A stretch of 64,000 nucleotides of DNA, taken from assembly GCF_025905425.1 (NCBI RefSeq), contig NZ_CP109603.1:1338001-1402000 (forward strand), read 5' to 3'. The position numbers and the translations under genes were made by a program. The stretch is from Pseudomonas putida. Its GTDB lineage: Bacteria; Pseudomonadota; Gammaproteobacteria; Pseudomonadales; Pseudomonadaceae. Below, piece by piece: positions 49,023-59,749 of this stretch (its first letter is position 1; each line of letters starts with the position of its first letter). The notes beneath the pieces were generated by a model. It was not told the origin of the DNA. It saw nothing but the letters and a program-made list of their open reading frames with translations, and did no database searches.

Positions 49023-50894
49023 ATGCTGCAAAATATCAGGGACAATTCACAAGGTTGGATTGCCAAGACCATCATCGGCCTTATCGTCGTGTTGATGGCG
49101 TTGACCGGTTTCGAGGCCATTTTCCAGGCAGCCAGCCATAGCCAGGACGCCGCCAAGGTGAACGGCCAGACCATCAGCCAGAACGAGCTGAGCCAGGCGG
49201 CCGACATGCAGCGCCGCCAGCTGGTGCAACAGTTGGGCAAGGATTTTGACCCTGCGCTGCTGGATGACAAGCTGCTGCGAGATGAGGCGCTCAAGGGCCT
49301 GGTCACGCGCAAGCTGCTGTTGCAAGGTGCCGAAGATGCCAAGTTCGCCTTCTCCGAGGCCGCGCTGGATGAAGTGATCCTGCAGACTCCGGAGTTCCAG
49401 GTTGACGGCAAGTTCAACGCCGATCGTTTCGACCAGGTCATTCGCCAGATGGGCTACGGCCGCCTGCAATTCCGCGACATGCTCGCCGAAGAAATGCTCA
49501 TCGGCCAGCTGCGCACCGGCCTTGCCGGCAGCAGCTTCGTCACTGACAAGCAGGTCGAAGCGTTCGCCCGTCTGGAGAAGCAGACCCGTGATTTCGCCTC
49601 CCTGACCTTCAAGGCCGATCCGGCCGCGGTGAACGTCAGCGATGACGAGGTCAAGGCGCACTACGACAAGCATGCCAAGGAGTTCATGTCGCCTGACCAG
49701 GTGGTGATCGACTACATCGAGCTGAAGAAGTCGGTGTTCTTCGACCAGGTCAAGGTTAGCGACGACGAGCTCAAGGCCCAGTACGAGAAAGAGATCGCCA
49801 ACCTCGCCGAGCAGCGCCATGCCGCGCACATTCTCATCGAGGTCAACGACAAGGTCACCGACGCCCAGGCCAAAGCCCGTGCCGAAGAGATCGAGCAGCG
49901 CCTGGCCAAGGGTGAAGACTTCGCCGCACTGGCCAAGGAGTTCTCCCAGGACCCAGGTTCGGCCAACAGCGGTGGTGACCTCGGCTTCGCCGGCCCAGGC
50001 GTGTACGACCCGGCCTTCGAGGATGCGTTGTACCAGCTGAAGGATGGCCAGGTATCGGCCCCGGTTCGCACCGAGTTCGGTTATCACCTGATCAAGCTGC
50101 TGGGTGTTGAAGCGCCGGAAGTGCCAAGCTTCGCCAGCCTCAAGGACAAGCTCACCCGTGACCTGAAGATCCCGCTGGTCGAACAGCGCTACGTCGACGC
50201 CAGCAAGCAGCTGCAGGATGCGGCCTACGAGGCGTCTGACCTGGGTCAGCCAGCACAGGACCTGAACCTGAAGGTGCAAACCTCAGCAGCGTTCGGTCGT
50301 GAGGGCGGCGAAGGCATCACTGCCAACCGTGCGGTGGTTCAGGCGGCGTTCTCCGAGGAAGTGCTGGAGGAGGGTGCCAACAGCACCGCCATCGAGCTCG
50401 ATCCGGAAACCACCGTCGTGCTGCGCGTCAAGGAGCACCGCAAGCCGGAGCAACTGCCGCTGGAAGCGGTGGCCAAGACCATCAGCGAACACCTGGCCAA
50501 AGAGAAGGCGACTGCCGAGCTCAAGACCAAGGCGGACAAGCTGATTGCCGGCCTGCGTGATGGCTCCATCGCCGCTGACAGCGTCCATGAAGGCCAGGGC
50601 TGGAAAGCCTATGAGGCGGTGACCCGTGGTGAGGACGGTATCGACCCGGCCGAGCTGCAGGCCGTGTTCCGCCTGGGCAAGCCGCAAGCCAAGGACAAGC
50701 CGGTGTACGGCAGTGTGGTCCTGGGCGATGGCAGCCTGGTCGTCTTGCAGCTTAAAGGTGTCAACGAAGGCGCCGCCGCCACCGATGAAGAGAAGCAGCA
50801 AATCCGCCGCTACCTCGCTTCGCGTGCTGGCCAGCAGGACTTCGCTGCCTATCGCAAGCAGTTGGAAGCCAATGCTGATATCACCCGTTACTGA
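49023..50894 (+). CDS. ppiD: Periplasmic folding chaperone PpiD (SurA N/parvulin)
   Basis: A 623-residue membrane-anchored protein. An uncleaved N-terminal helix (IAKTIIGLIVVLMALTGF, about 12-30) holds a periplasmic SurA-N-like domain (VNGQTISQNELSQ). A parvulin PPIase domain follows (about 265-355; HAAHILIEV, FSQDPGSANSGGDLGF and FGYHLIKL). It assists folding of secreted proteins near the Sec translocon. The start at 49023 (MLQNIRDNSQG) is standard. Confidence 0.94.
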   Translation: MLQNIRDNSQGWIAKTIIGLIVVLMALTGFEAIFQAASHSQDAAKVNGQTISQNELSQAADMQRRQLVQQLGKDFDPALLDDKLLRDEALKGLVTRKLLLQGAEDAKFAFSEAALDEVILQTPEFQVDGKFNADRFDQVIRQMGYGRLQFRDMLAEEMLIGQLRTGLAGSSFVTDKQVEAFARLEKQTRDFASLTFKADPAAVNVSDDEVKAHYDKHAKEFMSPDQVVIDYIELKKSVFFDQVKVSDDELKAQYEKEIANLAEQRHAAHILIEVNDKVTDAQAKARAEEIEQRLAKGEDFAALAKEFSQDPGSANSGGDLGFAGPGVYDPAFEDALYQLKDGQVSAPVRTEFGYHLIKLLGVEAPEVPSFASLKDKLTRDLKIPLVEQRYVDASKQLQDAAYEASDLGQPAQDLNLKVQTSAAFGREGGEGITANRAVVQAAFSEEVLEEGANSTAIELDPETTVVLRVKEHRKPEQLPLEAVAKTISEHLAKEKATAELKTKADKLIAGLRDGSIAADSVHEGQGWKAYEAVTRGEDGIDPAELQAVFRLGKPQAKDKPVYGSVVLGDGSLVVLQLKGVNEGAAATDEEKQQIRRYLASRAGQQDFAAYRKQLEANADITRY

Positions 50895-50910
50895 GTGATC
50901 GTTGCATGAC

Positions 50911-50944
50911 AAGACAGGCCGCGTAATGCGGCCTGTCTTGTTTC
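50911..50944 (+). terminator. ppiD terminator
   Basis: AAGACAGGCCGC pairs with GCGGCCTGTCTT around GTAAT, followed by GTTTC. It ends the ppiD transcript before the convergent patatin gene. Confidence 0.8.
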
Positions 50945-50967
50945 TGGCCCTTTGTAGGAGCGGCCTC

Positions 50968-52008
50968 CTAACGCTTCGCCCCTTCATAGTTGTCCAGCGT
51001 ATCCCGCGCAATCTCCCGCCCCAGGGCAATCAGTTCTGGTGCCTTGTAGAACTCGAAAAACCGGCAAACCCGCTTGGGCACGTTGATCAGCACGTCGGGT
51101 GGATACCCTGCGATCTTGTACTGCGCCAACGAGGTCTGCATGACCTCGAAGCTCTGGTTGATCAGGTCCAGCAGTGAGGCAGGCCCGACGTTGTCGATGA
51201 TGAATGAGCCGGTGGCTGACTTGGGCGCACCTTCGCGTTCGGGCGCCGCCGCCGGCTGCTGGCCTTCCGGGTCTGCGGTGCCCGCCAGCCAAGGGCTGGG
51301 CGGCGCCAGCCCTTCGGCAACGATCTCCTGTTCGATACGTATCAGTTCTTCTGCAGGCTTGCGCCGGAAGGGCAGGCGTGAACCCAGGGAGCTGAGCAGC
51401 GCATCGAAGCGCATCTTGAAGGCTGCCGGGCGTTCGATCACGGGCAAGTGGTACTGCTTCTGGTTGGTGGCGTTGAGGTTGACGGCGATGATCAGGTCGC
51501 AGTGGCTGGACACCACCGGCACAATCGGCAGCGGGTTGAGAATGCCGCCATCGACCAGCATGCGGTTGCCCTGCATCACCGGCGTGAACAGGCTGGGGAT
51601 TGCCGCCGAAGCCCGCATGGCCTGGTGCAGGCAGCCCTCCTGAAACCAGATTTCCTGCTGGTTGGTAAGGTCGGTGGCCACTGCGGTGTAAGGGATACGC
51701 AACTGCTCGATATTGATTTCGCCGACGATCTTGCGGATCTGGCCGAATACCTTGTCACCACGGATTGCACCGAGGCGAAAGCTGACGTCCACCAGGCGCA
51801 GCACATCCAGGTAGTCGAGGCTTTCGATCCAGTTGCGATACTCCTCAAGCTTGCCAGCAGCGTAGATGCCGCCAATCACCGCCCCCATGGAGCAGCCGGC
51901 GATGCAGGCGATGTCGTAACCGCGCCGCTCTATTTCTTCGATCACACCGATGTGCGCATACCCTCTTGCACCACCCGATCCCAGTACCAGCGCCACGCGT
52001 TTGCTCAT
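50968..52008 (-). CDS. Patatin-like phospholipase (RssA type)
   Basis: A 346-residue patatin-family hydrolase. The oxyanion loop is LVLGSGGARGYAHIG, the nucleophile S40 is in GCSMG and the catalytic D153 is in VDGGILNP. The dyad is complete, so lipase or esterase activity is expected. The C-terminal extension (after about 190) has an Ala/Pro/Glu-rich linker and resembles RssA-type proteins. No signal peptide, so likely cytoplasmic or membrane-associated. The start at 52008 (MSKRVALVLG). Confidence 0.88.
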   Translation of the reverse strand: MSKRVALVLGSGGARGYAHIGVIEEIERRGYDIACIAGCSMGAVIGGIYAAGKLEEYRNWIESLDYLDVLRLVDVSFRLGAIRGDKVFGQIRKIVGEINIEQLRIPYTAVATDLTNQQEIWFQEGCLHQAMRASAAIPSLFTPVMQGNRMLVDGGILNPLPIVPVVSSHCDLIIAVNLNATNQKQYHLPVIERPAAFKMRFDALLSSLGSRLPFRRKPAEELIRIEQEIVAEGLAPPSPWLAGTADPEGQQPAAAPEREGAPKSATGSFIIDNVGPASLLDLINQSFEVMQTSLAQYKIAGYPPDVLINVPKRVCRFFEFYKAPELIALGREIARDTLDNYEGAKR

Positions 52009-52169
52009 GATTTTCCCTCGGCCTGTGCAACCATGGTTTAACAATGCACCCATTGCTGCCTGTGCTTCAATGTAGACCGCGCTGATCTACGCTAAGCAAA
52101 GCCCCGCGCGGGCACTTTTTGATTGCCTGTGCGTCGAACAGCCACTCTTTTCACTTTGAGGAATTACCG

Positions 52170-52448
52170 ATGAAAGCCTGGATCTACCTTCCACTGATTG
52201 CCCTGGCCCTGGCTGGCTGTGCGGGCAAGACGGCCTACCGTGACAGCTGCGCGACCCAGCTGGATGCCGCCTGGAAGGAGCTCGACCTGGCCAAGGCCGA
52301 AGGTTTTGCCGGTACTGTGAGTTATTCGAAGGCCTTGTCGCTGCTGACCGGCGCCAAGACCCAACAGCAGTTCGAAGGTTTTGAAGGCTGTACCAAAAAG
52401 GCCGAGAAGGCGCGTTTCTACATTCGTGAGTCGCGCGCTGGCCGCTGA
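52170..52448 (+). CDS. Small lipoprotein, hypothetical
   Basis: A 92-residue protein. The lipoprotein signal (LPLIALALAGC, lipidated Cys about 18) is followed by a helical domain with two further Cys (SCATQL about 27; GCTKKAEK about 74), which could form a disulfide in the periplasm. The start at 52170 has GAGGAA upstream. I do not recognise a family. It precedes the CHAD gene by 14 bases, so the two are likely co-transcribed. Confidence 0.78.
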   Translation: MKAWIYLPLIALALAGCAGKTAYRDSCATQLDAAWKELDLAKAEGFAGTVSYSKALSLLTGAKTQQQFEGFEGCTKKAEKARFYIRESRAGR

Positions 52449-52462
52449 CCGAGGAGCGTTCC

Positions 52463-53230
52463 ATGTCTGCCATGCTCGATCATGTGGTGTCACAGATTCT
52501 GGCCTTGCAGGTGCGCCTGCTGGCCTGCCGCGAGCGCCTTGCCGCCGACACCGACAGCGAGGCACTGCACGACCTGCGCATCGCTGTACGGCGCTTGCGC
52601 AGCCTGCTGCGGCCGCTGCAAGGGTTACCGGGTGTCGAGCAACTGGAGGACGCCGCCAAGGCCCTGGGCACGTTGACAACGCCGTTACGTGACCGTGAAG
52701 TGCTGGCGGCCGAGTTGCTCGGGCGGGGCATGACCGAGGCGGGGCTGCAACGGCTGGCGGGGCGTGGCAAGGCCTTTGCCAGTGTGGCAGGCAGCGCGCA
52801 ACTGACCCGTCTGCTGGTGATCGTGGATGCGTTCCCGTTGTTCCTGCGCGCCGCTGATCGCGAGGGCCTGGTCGATGCGCTGGACAAGCGCATCGACAAG
52901 CGCCTGGACAAGCAATGGCGCAAGCTGCGCAAGGCGCTGGCTGACCCTGCCCATGATCGGCATCGGCTGCGGTTGTTGATCAAGCGTGCACGCTATGGCG
53001 ATGAGGCCTATCCGCAACTTGAGCATGCCGGAAAAAAACTGCAAGGCTTGTTGAAAAAGGCTCAGGGTGATCTGGGTACGTGGCATGACCGTCTGCAATG
53101 GTTGCTGCAGGCCCGCGAGCATGCCGAGCTGGCCGCATGCACACTCGACTGGGAGCAGCAGCTGCATGAGGCCGAAGGCAAATCCGATGTCACGCTGGAT
53201 GCCTTGCAGGCAGCGTTGAAGCAGCGATAG
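52463..53230 (+). CDS. CHAD domain protein
   Basis: A 255-residue all-helical protein with the CHAD pattern: ALHDLRIAVRRLRSLLRPL (basic helix with conserved His) and a repeat of the motif in the second half (HRLRLLIKRARYGDE). CHAD domains bind polyphosphate granules through their basic groove. No fused CYTH (triphosphatase) domain is present. Start by ATG at 52463 after GAGGAGCG. Confidence 0.86.
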   Translation: MSAMLDHVVSQILALQVRLLACRERLAADTDSEALHDLRIAVRRLRSLLRPLQGLPGVEQLEDAAKALGTLTTPLRDREVLAAELLGRGMTEAGLQRLAGRGKAFASVAGSAQLTRLLVIVDAFPLFLRAADREGLVDALDKRIDKRLDKQWRKLRKALADPAHDRHRLRLLIKRARYGDEAYPQLEHAGKKLQGLLKKAQGDLGTWHDRLQWLLQAREHAELAACTLDWEQQLHEAEGKSDVTLDALQAALKQR

Positions 53231-53346
53231 CCCGGCAAATGACCGATTCAGGGCCTGATCGGTGCGCACTGGCTGGTTAGTATGATTCGATGCAGGGCGC
53301 GTGAACGGCGTGCCCCGGATCGACACGGTGCAGGAGCCCCCTTGCC

Positions 53347-54144
53347 ATGAATTTCACCCAATTGCTCGACGCCGTTCGAGCCAATCCTCAATCGGTTTCG
53401 GTGCCTGCTTCGTGGGCCCAGGGCCGCGCAGCCTTCGGTGGATTGATGGCCGCCATGGTCTACGAGGCGATGCGCCTGAAACTGGCCGATGACCGCCCGG
53501 TGCGTTCCTTGGCCATCAGCTTCGTCGCTCCTGCGGCGGCGGATGTGCCTATTCGTTTCGAAGTCGAAGTGCTGCGTGAGGGCAAGGCAGTCAGTACCTT
53601 GCTCGGCCGTGCGGTGCAGGACGGGCAGGTCGTAACGCTGGTGCAGGGCAATTTCGGTGCTGGCCGCCCCTCGGTGGTGGACGTCCCGGCGCAGCCTGCT
53701 TTCGCCATGAAACCGTTGGCGCAAGCCGGCCCTGAGCTTCCCTATATCAAAGGGCTGACACCGGAGTTCATGCGCCATATAGCCCTGCGTTGGGCCGTGG
53801 GTGGGCTGCCGTTCAGTGGCAACGATTCACGGCATATGGGCGGTTGGGTGAGGCTGCGGGACATCGCTGACGAGCCGCTGAACGTGTCTCACCTGCTGGC
53901 CCTGGTCGACGCCTGGCCGCCTAGCCTGTTGCCTTACCTGAAGCAACCGGCAGCGGGTAGTACGCTGACCTGGACCATCGAATTCATCCAGCCAACGCCC
54001 ACGCTCTCGACACTGGACTGGTGCCGCTATTGCGTCGAGACCGAGCACGCGCGTGATGGTTATGGGCATGCCGCAGCGGCCCTGTGGTCGGCAGAAGGCG
54101 AGCTACTGGCGTTGAGCCGGCAGACGGTCACGGTTTTTGCGTAG
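53347..54144 (+). CDS. Acyl-CoA thioesterase (TesB-like double hot-dog)
   Basis: A 265-residue protein of the TesB/ACOT-like double hot-dog type. The first half contains AFGGLMAAMVYEAMRLKLAD, the central helix, and SLAISFVAPAAADVP strands. The second half includes GGWVRLRDIADEPLNVSHL and TWTIEFIQP. Such enzymes release free fatty acids from acyl-CoA. It stands alone; the start at 53347 has GGAGCCCCC upstream. Confidence 0.85.
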   Translation: MNFTQLLDAVRANPQSVSVPASWAQGRAAFGGLMAAMVYEAMRLKLADDRPVRSLAISFVAPAAADVPIRFEVEVLREGKAVSTLLGRAVQDGQVVTLVQGNFGAGRPSVVDVPAQPAFAMKPLAQAGPELPYIKGLTPEFMRHIALRWAVGGLPFSGNDSRHMGGWVRLRDIADEPLNVSHLLALVDAWPPSLLPYLKQPAAGSTLTWTIEFIQPTPTLSTLDWCRYCVETEHARDGYGHAAAALWSAEGELLALSRQTVTVFA

Positions 54145-54165
54145 CCCACAAGCCGGTGACAGTGT

Positions 54166-54534
54166 TCAGTGGCGGTGCTTGTGCCGTTCGCGCCAGGCGC
54201 GCCACCAAGCGCCGCTCAGCACAAAGCGTGGGAAGGTGATGAACTGTTCGGTCAGCAAGCGCTGCACAGCGTCCTTGCGGTTGGCGAACGGCTCGGGTTG
54301 CTCGGCCTCCAGGCGATGCCCCTGGCGCTGCAGGCCCAGGCCTGCAATCACGCAAATGACGCCCACGGCAATCTGACCCAGGTCCAGGGCGAACAGGCCG
54401 GACAGCATCAGCAGCGCGCCGAGAACGAACAGCGGCACGGCGATCAAGTGCAGCACCAGGTTGGCCGGGTGGCGATGATTATGGTGATAGCCACGCCATT
54501 GCCAGGCGGGCAGGTTGGGCAGGCGTTTGCTCAT
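54166..54534 (-). CDS. Mpo1/DUF962 membrane protein
   Basis: A 122-residue membrane protein of the Mpo1-like (DUF962, YGL010w) family. The His pattern YHHNHRHPANLVLHLIAVPLF is present and two membrane hairpins follow (about 28-72). The yeast Mpo1 is an Fe(II)-dependent dioxygenase for 2-hydroxy fatty acids, but that function is not shown in bacteria. Convergent with the thioesterase gene. Confidence 0.8.
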   Translation of the reverse strand: MSKRLPNLPAWQWRGYHHNHRHPANLVLHLIAVPLFVLGALLMLSGLFALDLGQIAVGVICVIAGLGLQRQGHRLEAEQPEPFANRKDAVQRLLTEQFITFPRFVLSGAWWRAWRERHKHRH

Positions 54535-54622
54535 GGGCAGTTCCTCTCGGTCATGCCCAAAGCTTAGTGCGGCCCCCGGGAGGAGGCCAATCGAGGCTGG
54601 CTATCGTGACGGGTAATGCTGA

Positions 54623-56101
54623 CTATAGCTTGAGCTGGCCAATCGCCTTGTTCAGCTCGCCGGCCAGGGTCGCCAGTTCGTTGCTGGTGGTGGCCGAACC
54701 AACGGTCTGTTGCACGGTGTGTTCGGTGACATCGCGGATGCTGACCACGGCCCGGTTCATTTCTTCGGCCACCTGGCTCTGTTGCTCGGCCGCCACGGCG
54801 ATCTGGGTGTTGCTTTCGCGCATCTGCGCGACCGCACCGGTAATCTCGGCCAGCGCCTCGCCAGCGGCCTGGGCCTGCCTGACGCAATCGTCGGCTTTGT
54901 ACGAGCTCTCCTGCATGAACTCAACCGCATCGCGGGTGCCGGATTGAAGCGCAGAGACCATGGTGGTGATCTCGTCAGTGGAGGTCTGCACGCGCTTTGC
55001 CAGGTTGCGTACCTCGTCGGCGACCACCGCGAAGCCACGGCCAAGATCACCGGCACGGGCTGCCTCGATGGCAGCATTGAGTGCCAGCAAGTTGGTTTGT
55101 TCGGCAATGCTGTGAATCACCCCGACCACGCCATTGATTTTCTGGCTGTCCTCGGCCAGTTGGCGAATCATCTCGGCGGTCTGTTGCACGCCGCTGGACA
55201 GCCCGGAAATCGAATCTTGAACGCGGCTGACCACCTCCTGGCCACTGCCAGCGAGGGTATCTGCGGTCTGCGACAGATCGCGAGTGGCACCGGCATGCTG
55301 GGCGATGTGGTGCACAGTGGCGGACATCTCGTTGATGGCGGTGGCGGCCTGGTCGGTCTCGCTCTGCTGGCCGAGCATGCCGTGGCGTACGTCGTTCATG
55401 CTCGCCGCCAGGCGCGCGGCGCCGGAGTCGAGTTGCGCGGCGGTGAGGGCCACGGTGCTGACCACGCGGTGGTAGGTGGCCTGCATGGCGTTGAAGGCGC
55501 CCGCCATCTGGCCGACTTCGTCGCCACACGCCAGGGGGACGCGCGCCGACAAATCGCCGGTCTTCTCCACGTGCAGCATGACGTCTTTGAGGGTGTTGAG
55601 CTGGCTGAGCAGAAAGCGGATCAGCAACTGCGAGGCGCCGAGCATGGCCAGCATCAGTATCAGCACACAGACGGCATAGTTGGTGAAGCGGTCGATGAAC
55701 ACCTGACGCACGCTCGGTGACTGGGCCAGCACGGCCACCTGCTGGTCGCCGTTGTGCAGCACCTGGGCGCCGCGCAGCGGGTTATCGCCCAGCAGCCATG
55801 CGGCGGGCAGATCGACCCAGCCCTGGGCGTTGCGCAGGGCTTCGAGCGGTTCGCCGGCAAAGCTTGGTGTCTGGCCGGGCAACCAGCTGATGACATTGGC
55901 TTGCCGGGGCAGTGCTTGCCCGGCGGGCCAGGCTGACAACAACTGGGCCTGTGCCGCGGCCTGGGCTTGAGCGGCGTCCGCGCGGGCGCGCTGCTCAAGA
56001 TGCACGGCGTAGAGCACCAGCAAGAGGGTCGTGACAAAGGCCACCGCATTGACGGCCCAAAATTTGTACTTCAGGGAAACATTGCTAAGCCAGGCACCCA
56101 T
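54623..56101 (-). CDS. Methyl-accepting chemotaxis protein, short periplasmic sensor
   Basis: A 492-residue chemoreceptor. TM1 (about 12-32), a small periplasmic region of about 110 residues without a Cache motif that I can see, TM2 (about 142-165), HAMP, then the signalling domain with [20 protein letters not shown]. The ligand is unknown. The small sensor suggests a four-helix or uncommon fold. Confidence 0.88.
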   Translation of the reverse strand: MGAWLSNVSLKYKFWAVNAVAFVTTLLLVLYAVHLEQRARADAAQAQAAAQAQLLSAWPAGQALPRQANVISWLPGQTPSFAGEPLEALRNAQGWVDLPAAWLLGDNPLRGAQVLHNGDQQVAVLAQSPSVRQVFIDRFTNYAVCVLILMLAMLGASQLLIRFLLSQLNTLKDVMLHVEKTGDLSARVPLACGDEVGQMAGAFNAMQATYHRVVSTVALTAAQLDSGAARLAASMNDVRHGMLGQQSETDQAATAINEMSATVHHIAQHAGATRDLSQTADTLAGSGQEVVSRVQDSISGLSSGVQQTAEMIRQLAEDSQKINGVVGVIHSIAEQTNLLALNAAIEAARAGDLGRGFAVVADEVRNLAKRVQTSTDEITTMVSALQSGTRDAVEFMQESSYKADDCVRQAQAAGEALAEITGAVAQMRESNTQIAVAAEQQSQVAEEMNRAVVSIRDVTEHTVQQTVGSATTSNELATLAGELNKAIGQLKL

Positions 56102-56189
56102 GGGCAGGTCTTCTCTGAGTTGAGCGGAAACAATATTGGCAAGGTGCCATCATTGTGCCTGCTCACGCTAGAAGCCCTTTTGATGTGTA

Positions 56190-57113
<924 letters not shown>

Positions 57114-57136
57114 TTATCACCAGGCGGCCATGCCAC

Positions 57137-58579
57137 ATGAGCGCCGCCCACCGACCTCGGACACGTTTTCGCATGCTGCGATACCTGCTGACCTTCCTGC
57201 TGATGCTTGGGCTGACCTCTGCCGGTGCCGCCCACGCACGCCTGCCAGGGCCGCAGCAGAATATCCCGCCCAGCAAGTTGCGTGACCTGCAGCAGATTCG
57301 TGCGAGCAAAGTGTTGCGGGTGTTGGTCAATCAAAGCCGCAACAGCTCTGGCGAGGTCAAGGGCGAGCCCGTCGGCATCGAATACTACCGCCTGCGTGCG
57401 CTTGAGCATTACCTGAATGCGCGCGCCGCTGACGGGCAGCAGATCCAGCTGAAACTCATCCCTCGGGCCAAGGAGCAGTTGCTCGGTGCCTTGCAGCGCG
57501 GCGAGGGTGATCTGGCTGCGCCAGGCGAACTGCTCGACCCTGTGGTGGTGCGGGGCGTCAGCAGCAGCGCGCCGGTGCTGGACCAGGTGCCGTTGTTGCT
57601 GGTCGGGCGCAAAGGCGAGCGCAGCTTCAGCCATGTCGAGCAGTTGTCCGGCCGTACAGTGGCCCTGACCAGCGCCAGTGCTGCGGGCCCTTTGATCCAG
57701 CAGGTGAACCAGCAGCTGGCACTGCGCAAGCGTGCGCCGATCAAGGTGGAGTGGGTGGACTCCACCCTGGCAGTGGAGGATGTGCTGGAGATGGTCCAGG
57801 CCGGCATCTACCACCTGACGGTGGTAGAGCGCCCGATTGCCCAGCGATGGGCCAGGGTCATGCCGCGTCTGCGCCTGGACACGCGTGTGCACCTGGGTGC
57901 GCCGCAAGCCATGCGCTGGTATGTGGGGCGCGACGCGCCGCAGTTGCTGGCCACCGTCGATCGCTTTCTTCAGGGCTATCGCGCGCCAGATAACCAGGAT
58001 GCCGCGTTCGAGCGTATCTACCGCCGCCAGTACCGTGTGCACAACCCCTTGGCCAGCAAGGATCGCCAGCGCCTGAGTGCGGTGCGTGCGGTACTGCAGA
58101 AGCATGGCCAGGCTCAGCAGATCGACTGGCTCAATCTGGCCGCGCTGGGCTTCAAGGAATCGACACTCAACCCTTCGGCACGCGGCACCGGTGGTGCCCA
58201 TGGCCTGATGCAGATCACGCCATCGGCCGCCCAGCGGGTAGGGGTGAGCAATACCGCCACGGTTGACGGCAATGTCCAGGCCAGTGCCCGCTACCTGGCG
58301 TTGATCCGGCGCAAGTTCTTCGCCAGCCCCCAGATCAACGAGCGAGAGCGCATGGCGTTCGTGCTGGCGGCCTACAACCTGGGGCCCGAGCGCGTCCAGG
58401 CCATGCGTGCCGAAGCGCGCCGGCGTGGGCTCAACGGCAACCAGTGGTTCTTCCAGACCGAGCGCATTGCGATGGAGCAGGTGGGCATGGGGCCGGTCAA
58501 TTTCGTTAACAGTGTCAACAAGTACTTCCTGGCGTTCAATCGTGAACGTGCGGTGCTGGAGCGGGTAGCCAAGCGCTGA
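57137..58579 (+). CDS. MltF-like lytic transglycosylase with SBP domain
   Basis: About 480 residues. A signal peptide (LLTFLLMLGLTSAGAAHA) precedes a SBP_bac_3-type domain (about 60-290; VLRVLVNQSRNSSG, IEYYRLRALEHYL), then an SLT lysozyme-like domain with catalytic Glu about 341 (ALGFKESTLNPSA) and GGAHGLMQITPSA. It would cleave peptidoglycan with 1,6-anhydro ring formation; the N-terminal domain likely regulates it. Starts at 57137 and 57173 are possible; both keep the signal peptide. Divergent from tatD-like gene. Confidence 0.87.
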   Translation: MSAAHRPRTRFRMLRYLLTFLLMLGLTSAGAAHARLPGPQQNIPPSKLRDLQQIRASKVLRVLVNQSRNSSGEVKGEPVGIEYYRLRALEHYLNARAADGQQIQLKLIPRAKEQLLGALQRGEGDLAAPGELLDPVVVRGVSSSAPVLDQVPLLLVGRKGERSFSHVEQLSGRTVALTSASAAGPLIQQVNQQLALRKRAPIKVEWVDSTLAVEDVLEMVQAGIYHLTVVERPIAQRWARVMPRLRLDTRVHLGAPQAMRWYVGRDAPQLLATVDRFLQGYRAPDNQDAAFERIYRRQYRVHNPLASKDRQRLSAVRAVLQKHGQAQQIDWLNLAALGFKESTLNPSARGTGGAHGLMQITPSAAQRVGVSNTATVDGNVQASARYLALIRRKFFASPQINERERMAFVLAAYNLGPERVQAMRAEARRRGLNGNQWFFQTERIAMEQVGMGPVNFVNSVNKYFLAFNRERAVLERVAKR

Positions 58580-58692
58580 TAAATCGATTTTATCGATTGT
58601 TATCTTGGGTTTTTTGCGATTTTCATATTCATTCAATTGATTATTATGGCGCCCATTCCAACACATCTTCCCGCTTTCAAGGACGCCTCAAC

Positions 58693-59130
58693 ATGAACAC
58701 CACCACCCTCAACGCAGTAATCGCTACCCGTGCAGGCGCTGGCCTCAGCGTGATCCGTATCCTGGTCGGCCTCATCTTCATGGCGCATGGCGCGCAGAAG
58801 CTGTTCGGCCTGTTTGGCGGCTATGGCCTGGAGGGCACCGGCCAGTGGATGGAAAGCATCGGGCTGGCACCGGGTTACCTGATGGCCTTGCTGTCCGGCA
58901 GTGCCGAGTTCTTCGGCGGACTGGCCCTGGTGATCGGACTGCTGGCTCGCCCGGCCGCCCTGGCACTGTCGGTGACCTTGGTGGTGGCGATCTTCTCGGT
59001 GCACATCGGCAATGGCCTGTTCATGTCCAACAATGGCTATGAGTTTGCCTTGGCCCTGCTGGCCGGCACCCTGGCCGTGATGATCGAAGGTGCGGGCCGC
59101 TTCTCCCTCGACCGCCTGATCGCCCGCTGA
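58693..59130 (+). CDS. DoxX family membrane protein
   Basis: A 145-residue protein with four membrane helices and the DoxX opening GLSVIRILVGLIFMAHGAQKLFGLFGG. Function in bacteria is poorly defined (linked to thiosulfate or redox stress in relatives). The start at 58693 has CAAGGACG upstream; the upstream region is AT-rich with repeated ATCGATT. Confidence 0.88.
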   Translation: MNTTTLNAVIATRAGAGLSVIRILVGLIFMAHGAQKLFGLFGGYGLEGTGQWMESIGLAPGYLMALLSGSAEFFGGLALVIGLLARPAALALSVTLVVAIFSVHIGNGLFMSNNGYEFALALLAGTLAVMIEGAGRFSLDRLIAR

Positions 59131-59141
59131 CAAGCGCTTGG

Positions 59142-59170
59142 CCTCAAGCTGCAACGTGCAGCTTGAGGCT
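59142..59170 (+). terminator. doxX terminator-like hairpin
   Basis: CCTCAAGCTGC pairs with GCAGCTTGAGG around AACGT (59142-59168). There is no good T-run, so strength is uncertain. Confidence 0.55.
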
Positions 59171-59337
59171 TGAATCTTTGCGCGTGTAGCTCTAGCATAC
59201 CGACTGCGCCGATTTAAACAGCTACTTGCGGGGCGCAGGAGAGGCCCCTCCAGGTCATCCGAAATACCGCTAAAGCGCTGGTTCGGTGACGCCTCCCACC
59301 GCTGCCCAGCGGGATTCGCGAGGCGGAGAGAAGCACC

Positions 59338-59655
59338 ATGAGTTGCCCACGTAGCCCACGTACTAGTGTCTGCTTAAGCCCGTTGCCTGCCAGCCAGGCT
59401 TCACGCACACCGCGCATCCTGCTCGGTGGCCAGCATCAGCCCACCCTTTTGCGTCATCTCGAAGGCCTTTCACGTCGCAAGGGCCAGGCGCGTGCCTTTC
59501 TTATTCAGTTCACCGAAGCCTGCTGCCATCTCGCGCAGTACGGCAACGACCGTTTCGATCTGGCAGTGATCCAGGCCCCGGCCTCGGCCGAGGCTGCTGA
59601 AGTCATTGGCCACCTCACCCGCATCGCTCGTCAAGGCCTGATTACCCGCCGCTGA
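59338..59655 (+). CDS. Hypothetical protein
   Basis: A 105-residue protein of no family I can name. It opens with a Ser/Pro-rich stretch (SCPRSPRTSVCLSPLPASQ) and has a helical, hydrophobic core (LIQFTEACCHLAQYG, DRFDLAVIQAPASAEAAEVI). GGAGAGAAG upstream of ATG 59338 supports translation. The RFDLAVIQAP segment vaguely recalls the Asp-containing strand of receiver domains, but the rest does not fit. Confidence 0.55.
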   Translation: MSCPRSPRTSVCLSPLPASQASRTPRILLGGQHQPTLLRHLEGLSRRKGQARAFLIQFTEACCHLAQYGNDRFDLAVIQAPASAEAAEVIGHLTRIARQGLITRR

Positions 59656-59749
59656 GGCGAACGCTATTGTGCGCAACCCATGTGCTTTTCAGTATCGGCC
59701 ATCGCTGCAGTCTGCGGCTTGACGTGGCGGTGGCTGGTTTGGAGGCGTT